NCBI GenBank assembly: GCA_030710605.1
Contig: CP092865.1
Coordinates: 33,191,749-33,255,748 of the forward strand
Source of the DNA: Cordylochernes scorpioides
Taxonomy: Eukaryota; Arthropoda; Arachnida; Pseudoscorpiones; Chernetidae
Length of the DNA: 64,000 bases
Direction: 5' to 3'
The notes beneath the pieces were generated by a model. It was not told the DNA's origin and made no database searches. It saw nothing but the letters and a program-made list of their open reading frames with translations. Positions 45,840-57,600 of the stretch are shown here, in pieces. The position numbers and the translations under genes are program-made. Within the stretch, counting starts at the first letter, position 1. Every line of letters begins with the position of its first letter.

Positions 45840-47743
45840 TTTATATTTTAGTCACTTAAGTCAGCGTTAATTTCCGAACCTGCACTTGGACATTTTGATT
45901 ATTCATGCCCACCAGAGATGCACACTGATGCAAGCAACTATGATATAGGATCAGTCTTAGTGAAGATACAAAGTGAAAAGAAAATAGCTATTGCTTATGC
46001 ATCTTGAACACTAAAAAAGGCAGAAAAAATATTCAACTACTGAGAAGGAATGCCTCGTCACTATTTGGGCTATCAATAAATTCCGGTCATATGTTTTAGG
46101 ACGCCCGTTCTCTTTCGTTACTGACCAACATTCTTTGTGCTGGCTGACCAACCTCAAAGACCCATGTGAGAGATTAGAAAGATGGGCACTTCAGCTGCAA
46201 GAGTTTGACGCCACTGTCGTGTATAAGAGCGGAAGGAAACATCAGGACGCAGACTTCTTATCAAGAAGTACGTTAAAATACAGTGACGATATCGAAGAAG
46301 ATATCCCGAGCATAGTGACATTGTAGAATTTTAGCGTAGAACAGATGAGCGATCAAGCCCTTAGAAAAATCTCTGGCCAATTACAATACTCGTATACTTC
46401 GAATAATTCCTTTGTAAAATGGATGACACGCTCTACAGAAAAAAAAATGATCCAATTGAGAAACCCTGGCTTTTGTTGATTCTTCGCCATTTAAGGCAGG
46501 AATATCTGAAAAATTTCCATGATTCACTCACAGCTGGTTATCTGGGATTTACCAAAACCTATGACCGAATAATAAAAAGTATTACTGGCCCGGAATGTAT
46601 AGAACGGTTAGAAGGTATGTGGCACACTGTTCCGATTGTCAGAGACGTAAAAGTCAGCCCCAACTCTCTTCAGGACACTTATAGGCAATACCCGTTCCTA
46701 AAGTTGCCTTCGAAAAGGTAGGAATGGATATCCTGGGGAGATTCACAACATCAGAATGTGGCAACCGTTGGATTATTGATTGTACGGACTACCTAACGAA
46801 ATATGCGATAAATAAAGCCCTACCCACAAGTGAATCCATGGAAGTTGCCAAATTCTTCATTGAATATGTCATCTTGAATCACGGCTCGCCGAGGGAATTA
46901 ACTGAGGAAGGAACTTCACATCTTCAATGATAAGTGCTCTGAGCAACCAGCGCAGAATAACCCATCGAAGGATGACCGTCTACTATTCTCAGAAAAACGG
47001 ACTCACGGAGAGGTTGAATAAGACCATAGCAGACATGCTGTCTATGTATGTGGATGTCAACCAGAAAGATTGGGACAAGATCCTTCCATTCGTTACATTT
47101 GCAAACAACGCAGAAAAGCAAGAGTCGACTGTGTTCACCCCATTTTTCCTTGTACACGGGCGTGAAGCCGAGACAGTGGAGACTGACGTGTTATTCCCCA
47201 AGTTATTGCCAGAAGATGACGCTTTCATCCAAATTCTAGGTTCAAGAGCCGAAGAAGCACGACAACTGGCACATATCCACGCCATAAGGTCTCAGGAAAG
47301 TAATAAACTCCGTTATGAGGCTCACCACAGGAAAATAATGTACCAGCCAGGAGATCTGGATCTTTATTCCTGTCCGCAAGGTGGGATATCCCGGAAAATT
47401 ATTGCGACGTTAATTCGCCCCATATAAATTCACCCGAAAAAATCTCCGATGTGACTTACGAGGTGGAGACCTTTGGGAACCAGTAAGGTCGACGCATAAC
47501 TACAGACATAGTTCACGTTTGTAGAATGATACCTTATTTAGACCCGGGGGACCAGGAGGACCACCTAGAAGAGGACCCAGAAGATGACTCATCAAGCTGC
47601 CAGAAGAAGATGTCCCAATGGGAAGAAGACAACCATCACCGAAACCCAAAATGATCTCTGGCCCTTATACTCGGTCTTGAGCCCTGAGACCGAGGATGTA
47701 AGGCTTCTACTGAGCATCAGGTCGATGCTCTTTATGGGAGGAG
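45840..47743 (+). pseudogene. Decayed Ty3/Gypsy pol (RNase H and integrase part)
   Basis: From about 45890 the broken frames give HTDASNYDIGSVL (RNase H), [27 protein letters not shown] and QDADFLSRS. Further on come WIIDCTDYLTKYA and HGSPRELTEEGTSH (integrase) and SQKNGLTERLNKTIADMLS with the catalytic Glu region. Stops and frameshifts break it into at least four pieces, and reverse transcriptase and gag are missing. A purine tract GGGAGGAG at 47736-47743 precedes TGTGGCG, the likely 3' LTR start. It is a different lineage from the intact element at 53 kb. Confidence 0.8.
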
Positions 47744-47747
47744 TCTA

Positions 47748-47880
47748 TGTGGCGAATAAATAATTTTACAACTCTATTTTATTATATATTTAATCAATGT
47801 AAATACACAGCATAATATAACTCTGTATTTATGTAATCTTCATATATGTTTATAGCTTTGTTGTAAAATATTACCTAGCT
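47748..47880 (+). repeat. Probable truncated 3' LTR of the decayed Gypsy element
   Basis: Begins TGTGGCGAATAAATAATTTT right after the purine tract. The end is undefined because LINE sequence starts at about 47887. Confidence 0.4.
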
Positions 47881-47886
47881 GCAGCA

Positions 47887-48540
47887 GTGACCATTGTCTC
47901 GGACTGTAGATCCGCTTTAGCAGCTATCTGTTCCTCAAGACCAACACGTACATCGCTAGTGGCGAAAATAATAAAAGTCCTCAACAGAGCTTCTTACATC
48001 AGGCTGTGTTCGGTACGCGGACACATTGGAATAAACGGCAATAAAATAGCAGACAGTGCAGCAAAAATTGGCGCTACTTCTGTCCTACCACACTCATACT
48101 CCACCCTGCCTCGAAATGATGCTCGAAACCTAACACGTAAAGCTGCTCTATCATCATGGACTGTATTATATTCCCAAGACTACTCGATCAGATCCCTAAG
48201 GAGAATTGCTTCCACTCCAAGCCATCTCCTCAAATTTCTTCCAAAAATCCGCCATGGAGAGGCCACCACCACCATCCTCACGGGTCATGTACTGGCAGAC
48301 ATTGCACGTGTGCATCCCGAAACAGACCTTACTTGCATCCAATGTTCAGAAGAGCCACAGACAGTCGATCATTTTCTATCTGTCCAGAATTCCTGAGACA
48401 TAGGATGCAAACAGCTATACTGCTTGGAATGACCCACCTCAATCCAAGATCTATGGCCAGCCTTCCAGACTCAACCTCAGCATGGAATTTCCTGGTCAAC
48501 GGGCTCAACTCGGAAATCATAACAGGGCGCGAGTAAAAGC
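47887..48540 (+). pseudogene. LINE fragment with RNase H domain and 3' zinc-knuckle region
   Basis: 47887-48396 encodes IVSDCRSALAAI, then LCSVRGHIGINGNKIADSAA, which are RNase H landmarks of I/R1/Jockey-type LINEs. It then gives TCIQCSEEPQTVDHFLS, the terminal CxxC...H motif. A frameshift near 48390 moves the end into another frame. There is no reverse transcriptase upstream, so it is 5' truncated as LINE copies usually are. Confidence 0.75.
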
Positions 48541-48660
48541 GCTCAGAACTAGTCCATACTAGTGAGCTGGACTCTCCGGGTAGTTGGCGCTCTGCCCTCC
48601 AGGAACCTGGGTTATAAATATCTATCTCTCTCTAGCTGTGTAAATATTTATATATATACA

Positions 48661-49120
48661 CTAGCCGAATGACCCGGGCAACGCCCGTGTTTTAATTTAG
48701 ACACGTGGACCTGTTGGATCATTAACGCCCGTGTTTTACCCGATTGGATGTTTTTATTCAAATACTATTTGTTACAATTATAAATTGGCGCCTTAAATAA
48801 ATGCATATATTAGTTAATAACTATAGCCTATGTGCTTTATCTGTCTATGTACTGTTGGCTTCCGTAGGCGTCTCTTACTGGGAAAAAGAAAGAGAGGATT
48901 ACATTTAGTTATTAACTAATATATGCATTTATTTAAGGAGCGACCCGCTCCAACACAATAGTTACAAAAACCAAAAAGCGAGTGGGGGGGGGGGGGCAAA
49001 GTGTCTCGCGCAGTGGCGGCGCCATCGTAGCGAACCAATAGGAGAGCGCCATTCCAAAAAAAAAAAAAAGCAAACGGTGACAGAGATGAAGAACGCATGA
49101 CGCTCGTAACTGTATATAGA
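48661..49120 (-). mobile_element. Non-autonomous Helitron, copy 3
   Basis: Inverted relative to copies 1 and 2: the 3' CTAG is at 48661-48664 and the 5' TCTATATACAG ends at 49120. It has the same GC hairpin and the same TTAA-bounded inverted-repeat core. Its poly-C tract is 10 bases here, read as G on the plus strand. Confidence 0.75.
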
Positions 49121-49879
49121 ATATTTTTAAATTATAGACGTCTATTCGTGCTGACGTTTCATAAAATATTTTCTACTTTATCATTGTGATCTGCCAGTCA
49201 TCCATTACTACGTTATAATACATATAGAAACTTTTCTAAAATAACTTATTATATATTGGTTTTGATAAATTAATATTTCACAGATCAGAAATATACAATA
49301 GAATGCAAAATCGTCATTCAAAATATTAGTGACGTTCAACTCTATTTTTATTATATATATATATAGTAATAATATATATATTTTTTGCGTAAATTAGTAT
49401 ATTTGTAAACATATGCATTGACTAAAACCAATTCAGCATCACTAAAAGAGGTTACTAATATAATGTGAATGATATTTACTTTGTCTGCGGCCATATTTTG
49501 GAAATGAGTTAAAATACTTTTTGCTTTCTGCTGTCAAGATGTGTGAAGCATACCAAATCGGCATGCCATTGTAGTCTTTGCACTAAAACACTGGAAGCAT
49601 GGTTAGAGGTGAAAAGAGAGCAATGAAATTTGATATTGTAAGAATTTGGCGAGAGCCAACTGAATACTCGAATAACTGCTACTTTTGAATGGCGAACCCT
49701 TATAAACGGCGAAGGGGCAAAAATGCACCTGCTATTATCTAACCAGATATGCCTTCATCCATTGCTCCCGTTTCTCACAGTCCTGAGTGCTCAATACCTA
49801 TTACGCCAAAGAAACGCACATCTATAACATTAGAGAGCAGTAAATAAGAGGATGAAGACCGCTTTCAAGACATTTTCAC

Positions 49880-50762
49880 ACTGCCAAACGCAATAAAGGG
49901 GTATCACGGAGGATGCTGGTTTCTGAGATTACATCGGTCACTAAAAGAAATATTTCTACTCGAACTGTGTCCAGAAGGCTTAATGCTGTTGGACTCTATG
50001 CAAGACACCCAGTTGCATGCATCTCATTATTACCGTTACACAAAAGGACAAACTTGAATTGGAATCGTAAGCATCAATACTGAATAGACGACAGAAGCAA
50101 ATTTCTCTTCACAGATATTCCTAATTCTAGCCTCTAGAGTGATTATCGACGATACAAGATATGGAGAGATTGGGACACTATATAGCCCATCATATTTTAG
50201 AGAAAAATACAACTTTGGTTTTGGCGGTGTGATGGTGTGGGCAGGCATCTCTCTCAATGGGCGCATCGATCTGCGTGTGTTTGAAGGAGGTTCCCTGACT
50301 GGTCAATGGTATCGTGATGAGATCATAGAGCAATATGTTCTTCCGTTGGCTCACACAGAAGGCGCAGATTTTGTGCTAATGGACGATAACGCTCTTCCCC
50401 ACAGAGCGAATCTGGTAACTCAGTATATTCAAGACACGGGAATTCAAAAAATGGACTGGCCAGCCAGGTCTCCAGATTCGAATCCGAAAGAACATGCTTG
50501 GGATGCCCTTGGGAGACGAGTAGTTGGTCTTTGTCCCCCTCCCAGAAGCCTTGATGAGCTCAAGACTGCTCTCCGAAAAGAATGGACTCTAATTCCTATT
50601 GAACTAATCAATAACCTAGTAAAGAGTATGAGAGGCAGGTGTCAAGAATGTATTGCTGTAAGAGGGGATCACACCCTTTATTAATGAGTAAAATTTTTGT
50701 TTTTTAGGAATTCAAATTAGGAATGAAATACCAAGTGTAACTTAACTTTTGGTCACCAGTGT
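49880..50762 (+). pseudogene. Decayed Tc1-like element with a C-terminal open frame
   Basis: 49915-50070 gives RNISTRTVSRRLNAVGLYAR and HKRTNLNWNRKH (N-terminal domain), then frameshifts. 50139-50684 is open for 181 residues and includes GVMVWAGISLNGR, FVLMDDNALPHRA (second Asp) and WPARSPDSNPKEHAWDALG (third acidic residue, Glu). The first catalytic Asp region is broken (DRSKFLFTD). The element ends TTAACTTTTGGTCACCAGTG before TA at 50762, a typical Tc1 terminus. The 5' terminus was not found. Confidence 0.8.
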
Positions 50763-50869
50763 ATTTTGATGAGATGATTTTATATATATTTCAACTTTTG
50801 ATTCTAAGTTTTGTAAATTCATGACGGCTCTAGAAATAAATATTTAAGAGACAAGAGACATTAAGAGAG

Positions 50870-53010
50870 CGAAAAAGACGTCGTTTAGAATATTTATTGA
50901 TGAAAATGAGTTCACGAACGCTTTTGGGAATGCATACAGGGTTTTAAAAAGTTAAGATCGGCCGACATTCAAGTGTGGGCATACCATTATTGGATAAAAT
51001 TGCAAAGTACTTGAGAGAGAAAAAGATGAAAGAAATGCTAACTACATTTTTTCCAGATGATGATATGCGGTTAGACAATGGAGAACACACTTCAATTAGA
51101 AATTACATCCCTAGTTTCATCAACAGGGAACTTATTTTTATTACCGAAAGGAAATACAGGATTTGTGCTCGAATCTTAATGTCAGAAAGGCTCCTGGTCC
51201 AGATAACGTGAGTAATAATATTTTTAAGTACTCGTTATTAGCATTCCTACCCAGTTTAGTCAAACCTTTTAATAAATGTTTAGTGCAAAGTTACTATCAT
51301 GAATGCTGAAAACATGCAGTATTATTATTTTTTTGAAGAACCTCAAAAAGCTGACAACGAAGCAATTAATAGCTACCGCCCAATTTCACTAACATCAAAT
51401 TTCCCAAAAATATTTGAAACGATTATTAAAAATAAAATTATTGATTATTTTAATAATAATAACTTACTGAGCCATATACAACATGTATTTAGGAAAATAA
51501 AATCTACAACGGCAATGGACAAAATAACCGAGACCATACTGAAATACAAACGAAACGAATTGGTTTACATTGGTCACTATTGATAAAAGTGGTGCATTTG
51601 ATAATGCGTGGTGGGGCCAGCTATAATCCAAAGAATGGACAAAGACCACGACCTGACAGTTTTTATCAAAATCATCCAATCATTTTTAAATCGGAAGAAA
51701 AACAAGTCTCACCTTCTCGAATACTACAATTTCAAAATATTTATCAAAGGGATGTCCTCAAGGCGGACCATCATCACCTTTACTGTGGAATATATTGTTG
51801 AATTATTTGTTGATGAACTTTATGTCCCCTAATGCTGAAATAATCTGTTGTGCGGATGATGTTTCCATTATTTGCTGACACAAGACCATAGAAGGGTTAA
51901 AAATGTAACAGAAAATGCTCTAAATTATGTAATACAATGGTGTACAAGAAACAAACTGAAGCTAAGCCCGGAGAAAACCAACTTATTACATATACAAAAT
52001 ATTCCAATAGAAACTTAAAATTTCTTAATAAAACTGGTAGAAAAATAAAAATTTTAGGTATAAAATTTTCAAATCACAGGAATCAAGGGGAAAATTTATT
52101 TTACACCACACATTAATGATATTTTATGTAAAACTAATCGTATGGGAACATCTGTTATTTTCACTTTGTGAGAAAATGTGGGGATTGGATGCTAAAAAAA
52201 AAAAAGATTATTTATACAAAACTGTTTTCAGGCTAATACTAACCTATGAATCTGAAATATGGTATAAATTTATTAATAAAGATTGTAAGCGCAAATATTG
52301 AACTCTCAGGAATATCAGATTCTTCTTTGGGTGGTCAGAGCTTATAAAACGACCTCATCAAATTGCATTCATGGTTTGGCGAAAATACCTATTCTCACCG
52401 ATCACATAGAATCTTTGATATTCAAATACGATTTGGTCAATCTATCAAAAGAAGACAGTAATTTATTTGGACCGCATGCCCCAACTATAATTCAGCATTT
52501 CATAGAATCAAGAATGGCTGAAACAATAGATAAAAATAATGAAACCTTTCAGAAAATTTTCCTTTTGGAATTCCTTATTATTTACTTCCCCCCAATTTTT
52601 ACAACGCTTAATTAATTACAAATTATGGAAATCTTGGAGAATTTCTGACGAAAATCGGAGCGACGGATGATCCTAGCTGTTTCTGTGAAAAAAAAAAAAA
52701 AAAACCCCAAGACTCAATACATTTATTGATAGAATGCCCAATCTTTCACAGCTACAGAAATAAACATTTTCTTTACATGGAAGAAATATGCGAATTTGTA
52801 TATAGCAAAGGCACGTATTTTTACATTCAATTATTTTTCTGAATTTATTTTAGATTTCTTTTCTGTTTGATAAAACCAACCTTTTAGGTTTAATATATAC
52901 TAAATTTGTTTTTAGTTTTGCTTATTAAATTAAGTTGCAAAAATGTATTTAGGCGCAAGTATCCCAAGCTGGGATATCGCGTCCGATATGCCAAATAAAT
53001 GAAAAAATAA
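50870..53010 (+). pseudogene. Decayed R1/Jockey-superfamily LINE
   Basis: Broken frames give, in order: KAPGPDNVSNNIFKY (51190), SYRPISLTSNFPKIFE (51375), DKSGAFDNAWW, KGCPQGGPSSPLLWNILL (51745) and CADDVSII (51855, the catalytic region with A-DD). Further on, HLLIECPIFHSYRN (52725) is part of the terminal Cys-His region. FDNAWW and the KGCPQG block point to R1-like LINEs. The 3' UTR has a TATCCCAAGCTGGGATA hairpin (about 52961-52977) and ends in A-rich repeats near 53010. Many stops and frameshifts; dead. Confidence 0.75.
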
Positions 53011-53069
53011 AAGTTTTATTTATTATTTAACAGTCTTTTTATTCACTATTCGCATAATGACCCGACTTT

Positions 53070-53185
53070 GCCCGAGTGGATGCTTGCCCAACGTATATTG
53101 TTTTAACAAATGCTATTGTAATAGGAGTAGTCGGTAGGACCCTGGCTAGCGAATGACCTGCCCGGCTTCTCCACGAGTAAATTTT
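53070..53185 (-). mobile_element. Helitron-like 3' end remnant
   Basis: Minus-strand ATTTACTCG, a GC-rich hairpin around GCCGGGCAGG, then TTCGCTAG (CTAG near 53147), with a partial second copy (ATGACCCGACTTTGCCCGAG) beside it. It resembles the Helitron termini at 6059 and 19902 but is decayed. Confidence 0.4.
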
Positions 53186-53220
53186 GACTAAAGATATTCT
53201 CTTATAATACTTTCTTATAT

Positions 53221-53224
53221 ATAT
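53221..53224. other. Target-site duplication (left) of the Gypsy element
   Basis: ATAT immediately before the 5' LTR, repeated at 58643-58646 after the 3' LTR. In AT-rich flanks a 4-base match is only modest evidence. Confidence 0.55.
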
Positions 53225-53562
53225 TGTTACATCATGATTAATGGCGTATTTCTTATATCATTTTTAATATATTTGAAATTTAAATTATATATTTATTTAT
53301 TTTTATATTCTATGATATTTATTTAAAACAGATTATTTTTTAGATTATCATCATTTGTATTTAGGTACACGTGTGACTTCACTGCTCTCTTTGATGTGAG
53401 GAAATAAATAAAGGATTCTGGAGGCTACTTAGAGTAGACTTATCTCATTATTCCCTTATATAAATTTGTAGGATGGTTGAAACACGCTCTGGTAAGATGC
53501 AAGACCCAGCACAGGAGAGAATCATGCCTGAAGAGTCTGCCAAGCCGCAACCTGGTGCAACA
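53225..53562 (+). repeat. 5' LTR of the Gypsy element (338 bp)
   Basis: Begins TGTTACATCATGATTAATGG and ends GGTGCAACA; the ends TGTTAC/GCAACA are near inverted repeats. AATAAATAAA at about 53404-53413 may be the polyadenylation signal. The gag ATG at 53473 lies inside it. Confidence 0.9.
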
Positions 53563-54636
53563 ATTGGTAGAGATGCTAGTTCCGACCCAGTTGTCCTGAA
53601 TCCCAACATCGACATCCCCAAGTTTGATGGAACGGAAGACCCTCGCCCATGGATTGAATCTCTTGAAGAAATTGGCTTCCTGTACCATTGGGCAGACTAC
53701 ATTATCTCTCGTTATGCTGCCATGAATATGATTGGTAGCGCCAAAACCTGGCTGAACCTACACAAGATAAGTTTCACCAGCTGGGAAAATTTCAAGAGCC
53801 GCCTAATTCAGGATTTTGCCTCAGACGCCAACAAAGAAGAAATGAAGATGAGGCTAAACAGAATGCAGCAGTGGATTGAACCTGCAATCAGGTTCGCAGA
53901 GGATATCCTTGTACTGTGCAACAAGGTCGACCCCCAAATGGAAGAAGAGACTAAAATAAACTGGGTTATTGGAGGGTTAAAGAAAGAATACTCTTTTGCC
54001 CTTCACCTAAACCCTCCTAAAAATACCAATGAACTTCTAGAAATTTGTAAAAAGCTGGATTTGTTCGAAAAGAATTACCAAGAACGTGCAGAAAAATCAA
54101 AAGCTCTTTATAATGGACCACGCTCTCCTCGTCCCCATCATCAAGAGCAATGGAAGAATGCTACGTCGTTCAGAAGACCATATCAGAACACCTCCAAGCC
54201 CCAGGCCCCCGCTCCGAGGTACTACCAGAACACCTCCAAGCCCCAGGCCCCCACTCCGAGGTATTACCAGAACAAGCCTCTGCCCCAGGTATCTGCCCCT
54301 AGACGATCTTACACTCCCAATCCTGAGCCAAAACCGGTCTACCCAAGTAAAACATACAATAAGAATCCAAATTCAAATAGGAATAGGACAGAAGACGGGA
54401 GACCAATATGTTTCAAGTGTAACAAGCCAGGACACGTAGCGCGGTATTGCAGAGTCAGGTTTGTAAGAATTGTGGAAGAGGACCCCATAGTTACACAAGA
54501 CAAGGTCGAAGAAGAAATCCGAATGGATAATGGAACTCAGAAGTCGAGACCTCTGCTCTACGCGGACGTAAGTAATAGCCCGTACTCGAGTATCCCTACA
54601 AGGAATCGATATGCCGCATTAGAAGATTTAAACTAA
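53473..54636 (+). CDS. gag: Gypsy Gag polyprotein (387 aa)
   Basis: Structural protein that packages the element's RNA in cytoplasmic particles. It contains a retrotransposon-gag core (IPKFDGTEDPRPWIESLEE, about residues 48-66, through to about 200) and a Pro-rich region with a ~14-residue repeat (YYQNTSKPQAP, residues 236-275). A CCHC zinc knuckle CFKCNKPGHVARYC is at 313-326. The start at 53473 is inside the LTR. No Met lies between the LTR end and the conserved PKFDG motif, so initiation within the LTR is required. It terminates at TAA 54634-54636, directly after the frameshift heptamer. Confidence 0.9.
   Translation: MVETRSGKMQDPAQERIMPEESAKPQPGATIGRDASSDPVVLNPNIDIPKFDGTEDPRPWIESLEEIGFLYHWADYIISRYAAMNMIGSAKTWLNLHKISFTSWENFKSRLIQDFASDANKEEMKMRLNRMQQWIEPAIRFAEDILVLCNKVDPQMEEETKINWVIGGLKKEYSFALHLNPPKNTNELLEICKKLDLFEKNYQERAEKSKALYNGPRSPRPHHQEQWKNATSFRRPYQNTSKPQAPAPRYYQNTSKPQAPTPRYYQNKPLPQVSAPRRSYTPNPEPKPVYPSKTYNKNPNSNRNRTEDGRPICFKCNKPGHVARYCRVRFVRIVEEDPIVTQDKVEEEIRMDNGTQKSRPLLYADVSNSPYSSIPTRNRYAALEDLN
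53563..53582 (+). other. Candidate primer-binding site (tRNA-Ala-like)
   Basis: TGGTAGAGATGCTAG starts at 53565, two bases after the LTR. It resembles TGGTGGAGATGCTGGG at the equivalent place in the miniature LTR element (about 58950), which would pair with a tRNA-Ala 3' end. Unusually it is translated as part of gag. Confidence 0.5.
54627..54633 (+). promoter_or_regulatory. -1 ribosomal frameshift slippery heptamer
   Basis: TTTAAAC in gag phase reads T TTA AAC and is followed at once by the gag TAA. Slipping back one base continues in the pol frame (TTT AAA CTA...), which is open to 58100. No convincing downstream pseudoknot was identified by eye. Confidence 0.8.
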
Positions 54637-57600
54637 ACATCGCGCCTGAGTCCGTCAATCAAAGCAAGTCGACCATAAATGGAATTAAAAAGTTGGACCC
54701 CAAATATAAAATGAACATTAACGTGGATAGAATCGGTATCTGCGAAGCTTTGATTGATACAGGCGCCGATCTTTCAGTGGTCGACCTTAATACAGCTCTC
54801 AACACAGGTCTTGAAATAATAAATCCTGATAAAATGTGCTCCGGACCCGATGGCAAAGAATTAGATATCGTAGGAAATATTATTTTAAATATAAAATTCG
54901 ATGACAAAACAATCACACATCAATTTGTGATAATGAGAACACATTTGCGAATATTTATACTTGGACGTGATTTTCTTAAGAAAATGAACGCAAAAATTGA
55001 TTGTCAGCGTGAAATAATCAAATATGACTTGACAGAAAATCGTGACGTAATCAAATATCAACAGAAGAAAATAAAAAGTGCAAAGGATGCCATTATACCA
55101 GAACTTTCTATTAAATTGATTAATGCATTTGTAGAAGCAGAGGATGGCGAATACATCATCGAGGAGAACCATAAAATGTTTCAAACAAATGGACTTCGAC
55201 TAGCGAGAAGCTTAATAAATGTTGTGAATAAGGAAACATATATCTGGATAACAAACCCTTACCCTCGACCATTAAAAATATTAAAAAACCAAACATTGTG
55301 CTTTGGAAGCCAGCCAGCCGAAGTGAATCTTGTGGAAGAAAGTGAACAAAAAGAGCATGAAGAACCCCAATTTCAGATAAACGAAAATTCAGCATATAAG
55401 GAAAAGGAGCAATTGAAACAAGTTTTGGAAAGGTACGAGGATTTGTTTTCGTCGGGATTAGGAAGATCCAACTTAGCGAAACATCGGATCGATACAGAAG
55501 GCGCGAAACCGATCAAACACAAGCCGTATAGGGTGAGCGCGAAAGAGCGAGAAATCATAAAAGAACAAATTGATGAAATGCTCAGAGACGGCATAATTAG
55601 ACCATCCTCGAGTCCATGGTCCTTCCCTGTAATCTTGGTCAAGAAGCGAGATGGTAAGTACAGATTTTGCGTTGACTACAGAAAATTGAATGATGTAACA
55701 GTGAAGGATGTTTACCCAATTCCCAGAATTGATGAAGTATTGGATACACTTCAAGGATCCAAATACTTTTCAGCAATTGACCTTAAATCAGGATATTGGC
55801 AAGTAGAGGTCGAGGAGAAAGATAAAGAAAAGACAGCCTTCACTACAGCACATGGCCTATATGAGTTCAACGTAATGCCCTTTGGTCTATGCAATGCCCC
55901 TGCTACATTTGAGAGGAACATGGAAAATATGCTTGGTAATCTTAGATGGCAAATTTGCTTATGTTATCTAGATGACGTAATCATTTATAGCTCGGATTTT
56001 TCAACACATCTCAAAAGAATAGAAGCTGTTTTAAAATGTTTTCGCGAGGCTAATTTAAAATTGAACAACAAAAAATGCCAATTTGCTTTCGAAGAACTGG
56101 AGATTCTTGGCCATATAACTAATCAACATGGTATAAAACCAGCGGAGCATAATATCAAGGCTATTAGAGATTTTCCTCGGCCCAAAAAGATAAAAGAAGT
56201 TCAATCATTTTTAGGAATGTGCTCATATTATAGAAAATTTATCAAAGGTTTTTCAAAAATTGCCGATCCATTAACCAGTCTTATAAAAAAGAATGTACCT
56301 TTTACCTGGACAGAAAATCAAGAAAAAGCATTTCAAACCCTTAAAGTAGCATTGATAAATCCTCCAATCTTAGGGCACTTCGACCCGAATGCAATTACTT
56401 ACATTCATACTGACGCATCTAACATCGGCCTGGGTGCAACATTAGTCCAAAAGTTCGGCGATAAAGAAAAAGTTATCTCATATTTAAGTCGAACACTGAG
56501 CAAACCTGAGCAAAATTATTCGACTACCGAAAAAGAATGTCTAGCTGTTGTGTGGTCAATGTCCAAGTTACGACCCTACCTATATGGAAGGCACTTCAAA
56601 ATCGTAACTGATCATCACGCACTATGCTGGCTTAAGAATCTGAAAGATCCGACCGGCCGATTAGCACGATGGGCACTGAAGATTCAGGAATATAATTTCG
56701 AAATTATACACAAATCGGGTAAAAAACATCTGGACGCTGATGGTCTATCTAGAGGACCCTTACCTGAAAACGAATGGGACGAAGATTATGAAAGACTATT
56801 TCTGAATCAAATAATAGACGAAAAGGATGATTTTATTGAGAATATTAAGGAGAACCTTAGTGGAAACAAGCGTTCAATTACACAGAACTTCAAAGAAGAA
56901 AATGGGTGTCTCTACAAGAAAAATCCAAATCCTGAAGGTAGGGCATGGTTGCTGGTAGTGCCAAAGAAGAGAAGGAAGGAAGTCATGAGTGAATACCACA
57001 ACCATATGCTGAATGGCCATCTGGGCGTCGCCAGAACCACTTACCGATTGAAGAATAAATACTATTGGCCTTCCATGTTGAAAGATGTTTCAGAATTTGT
57101 AAAGACGTGCCATCTTTGCCAAAGTCGGAAAGGTTCAAATCACTTGCCTTCTGGACTTCTACAACCTATTCCCCCAGCTAACTACCCTTTTGAAAGAATC
57201 GGAATTGACTTTGTTGGCCCCTTGCCATCAACGAAAAGAAGAAGGAAGTGGATAATTGTGTTGACTGATTATTATACCAAGTATGCTGAAACAAAGGCAG
57301 TATCAGAAGCAACCGTGAAAGAAGTCTCTACATTTTTAATCGAACATATTATTTTACGTCACGGGGCCCCAAAATTTCTTATTAGCGATAGAGGTTCACA
57401 ATTCACTAGCAATTTGATGAAGGAGGTAATGAAAATGTGCAAAGTGAAACACTGCTTCACAACGAGCTACCACCCCCAGACTAACGGACTAACGGAACGG
57501 CTAAATAGAACTTTAATCAATATGATCAGCATGTATGTGAACACAGACCAAAAGAACTGGGATGAAATCCTCCCTTTTATCACCCACGCGTATAATACCA

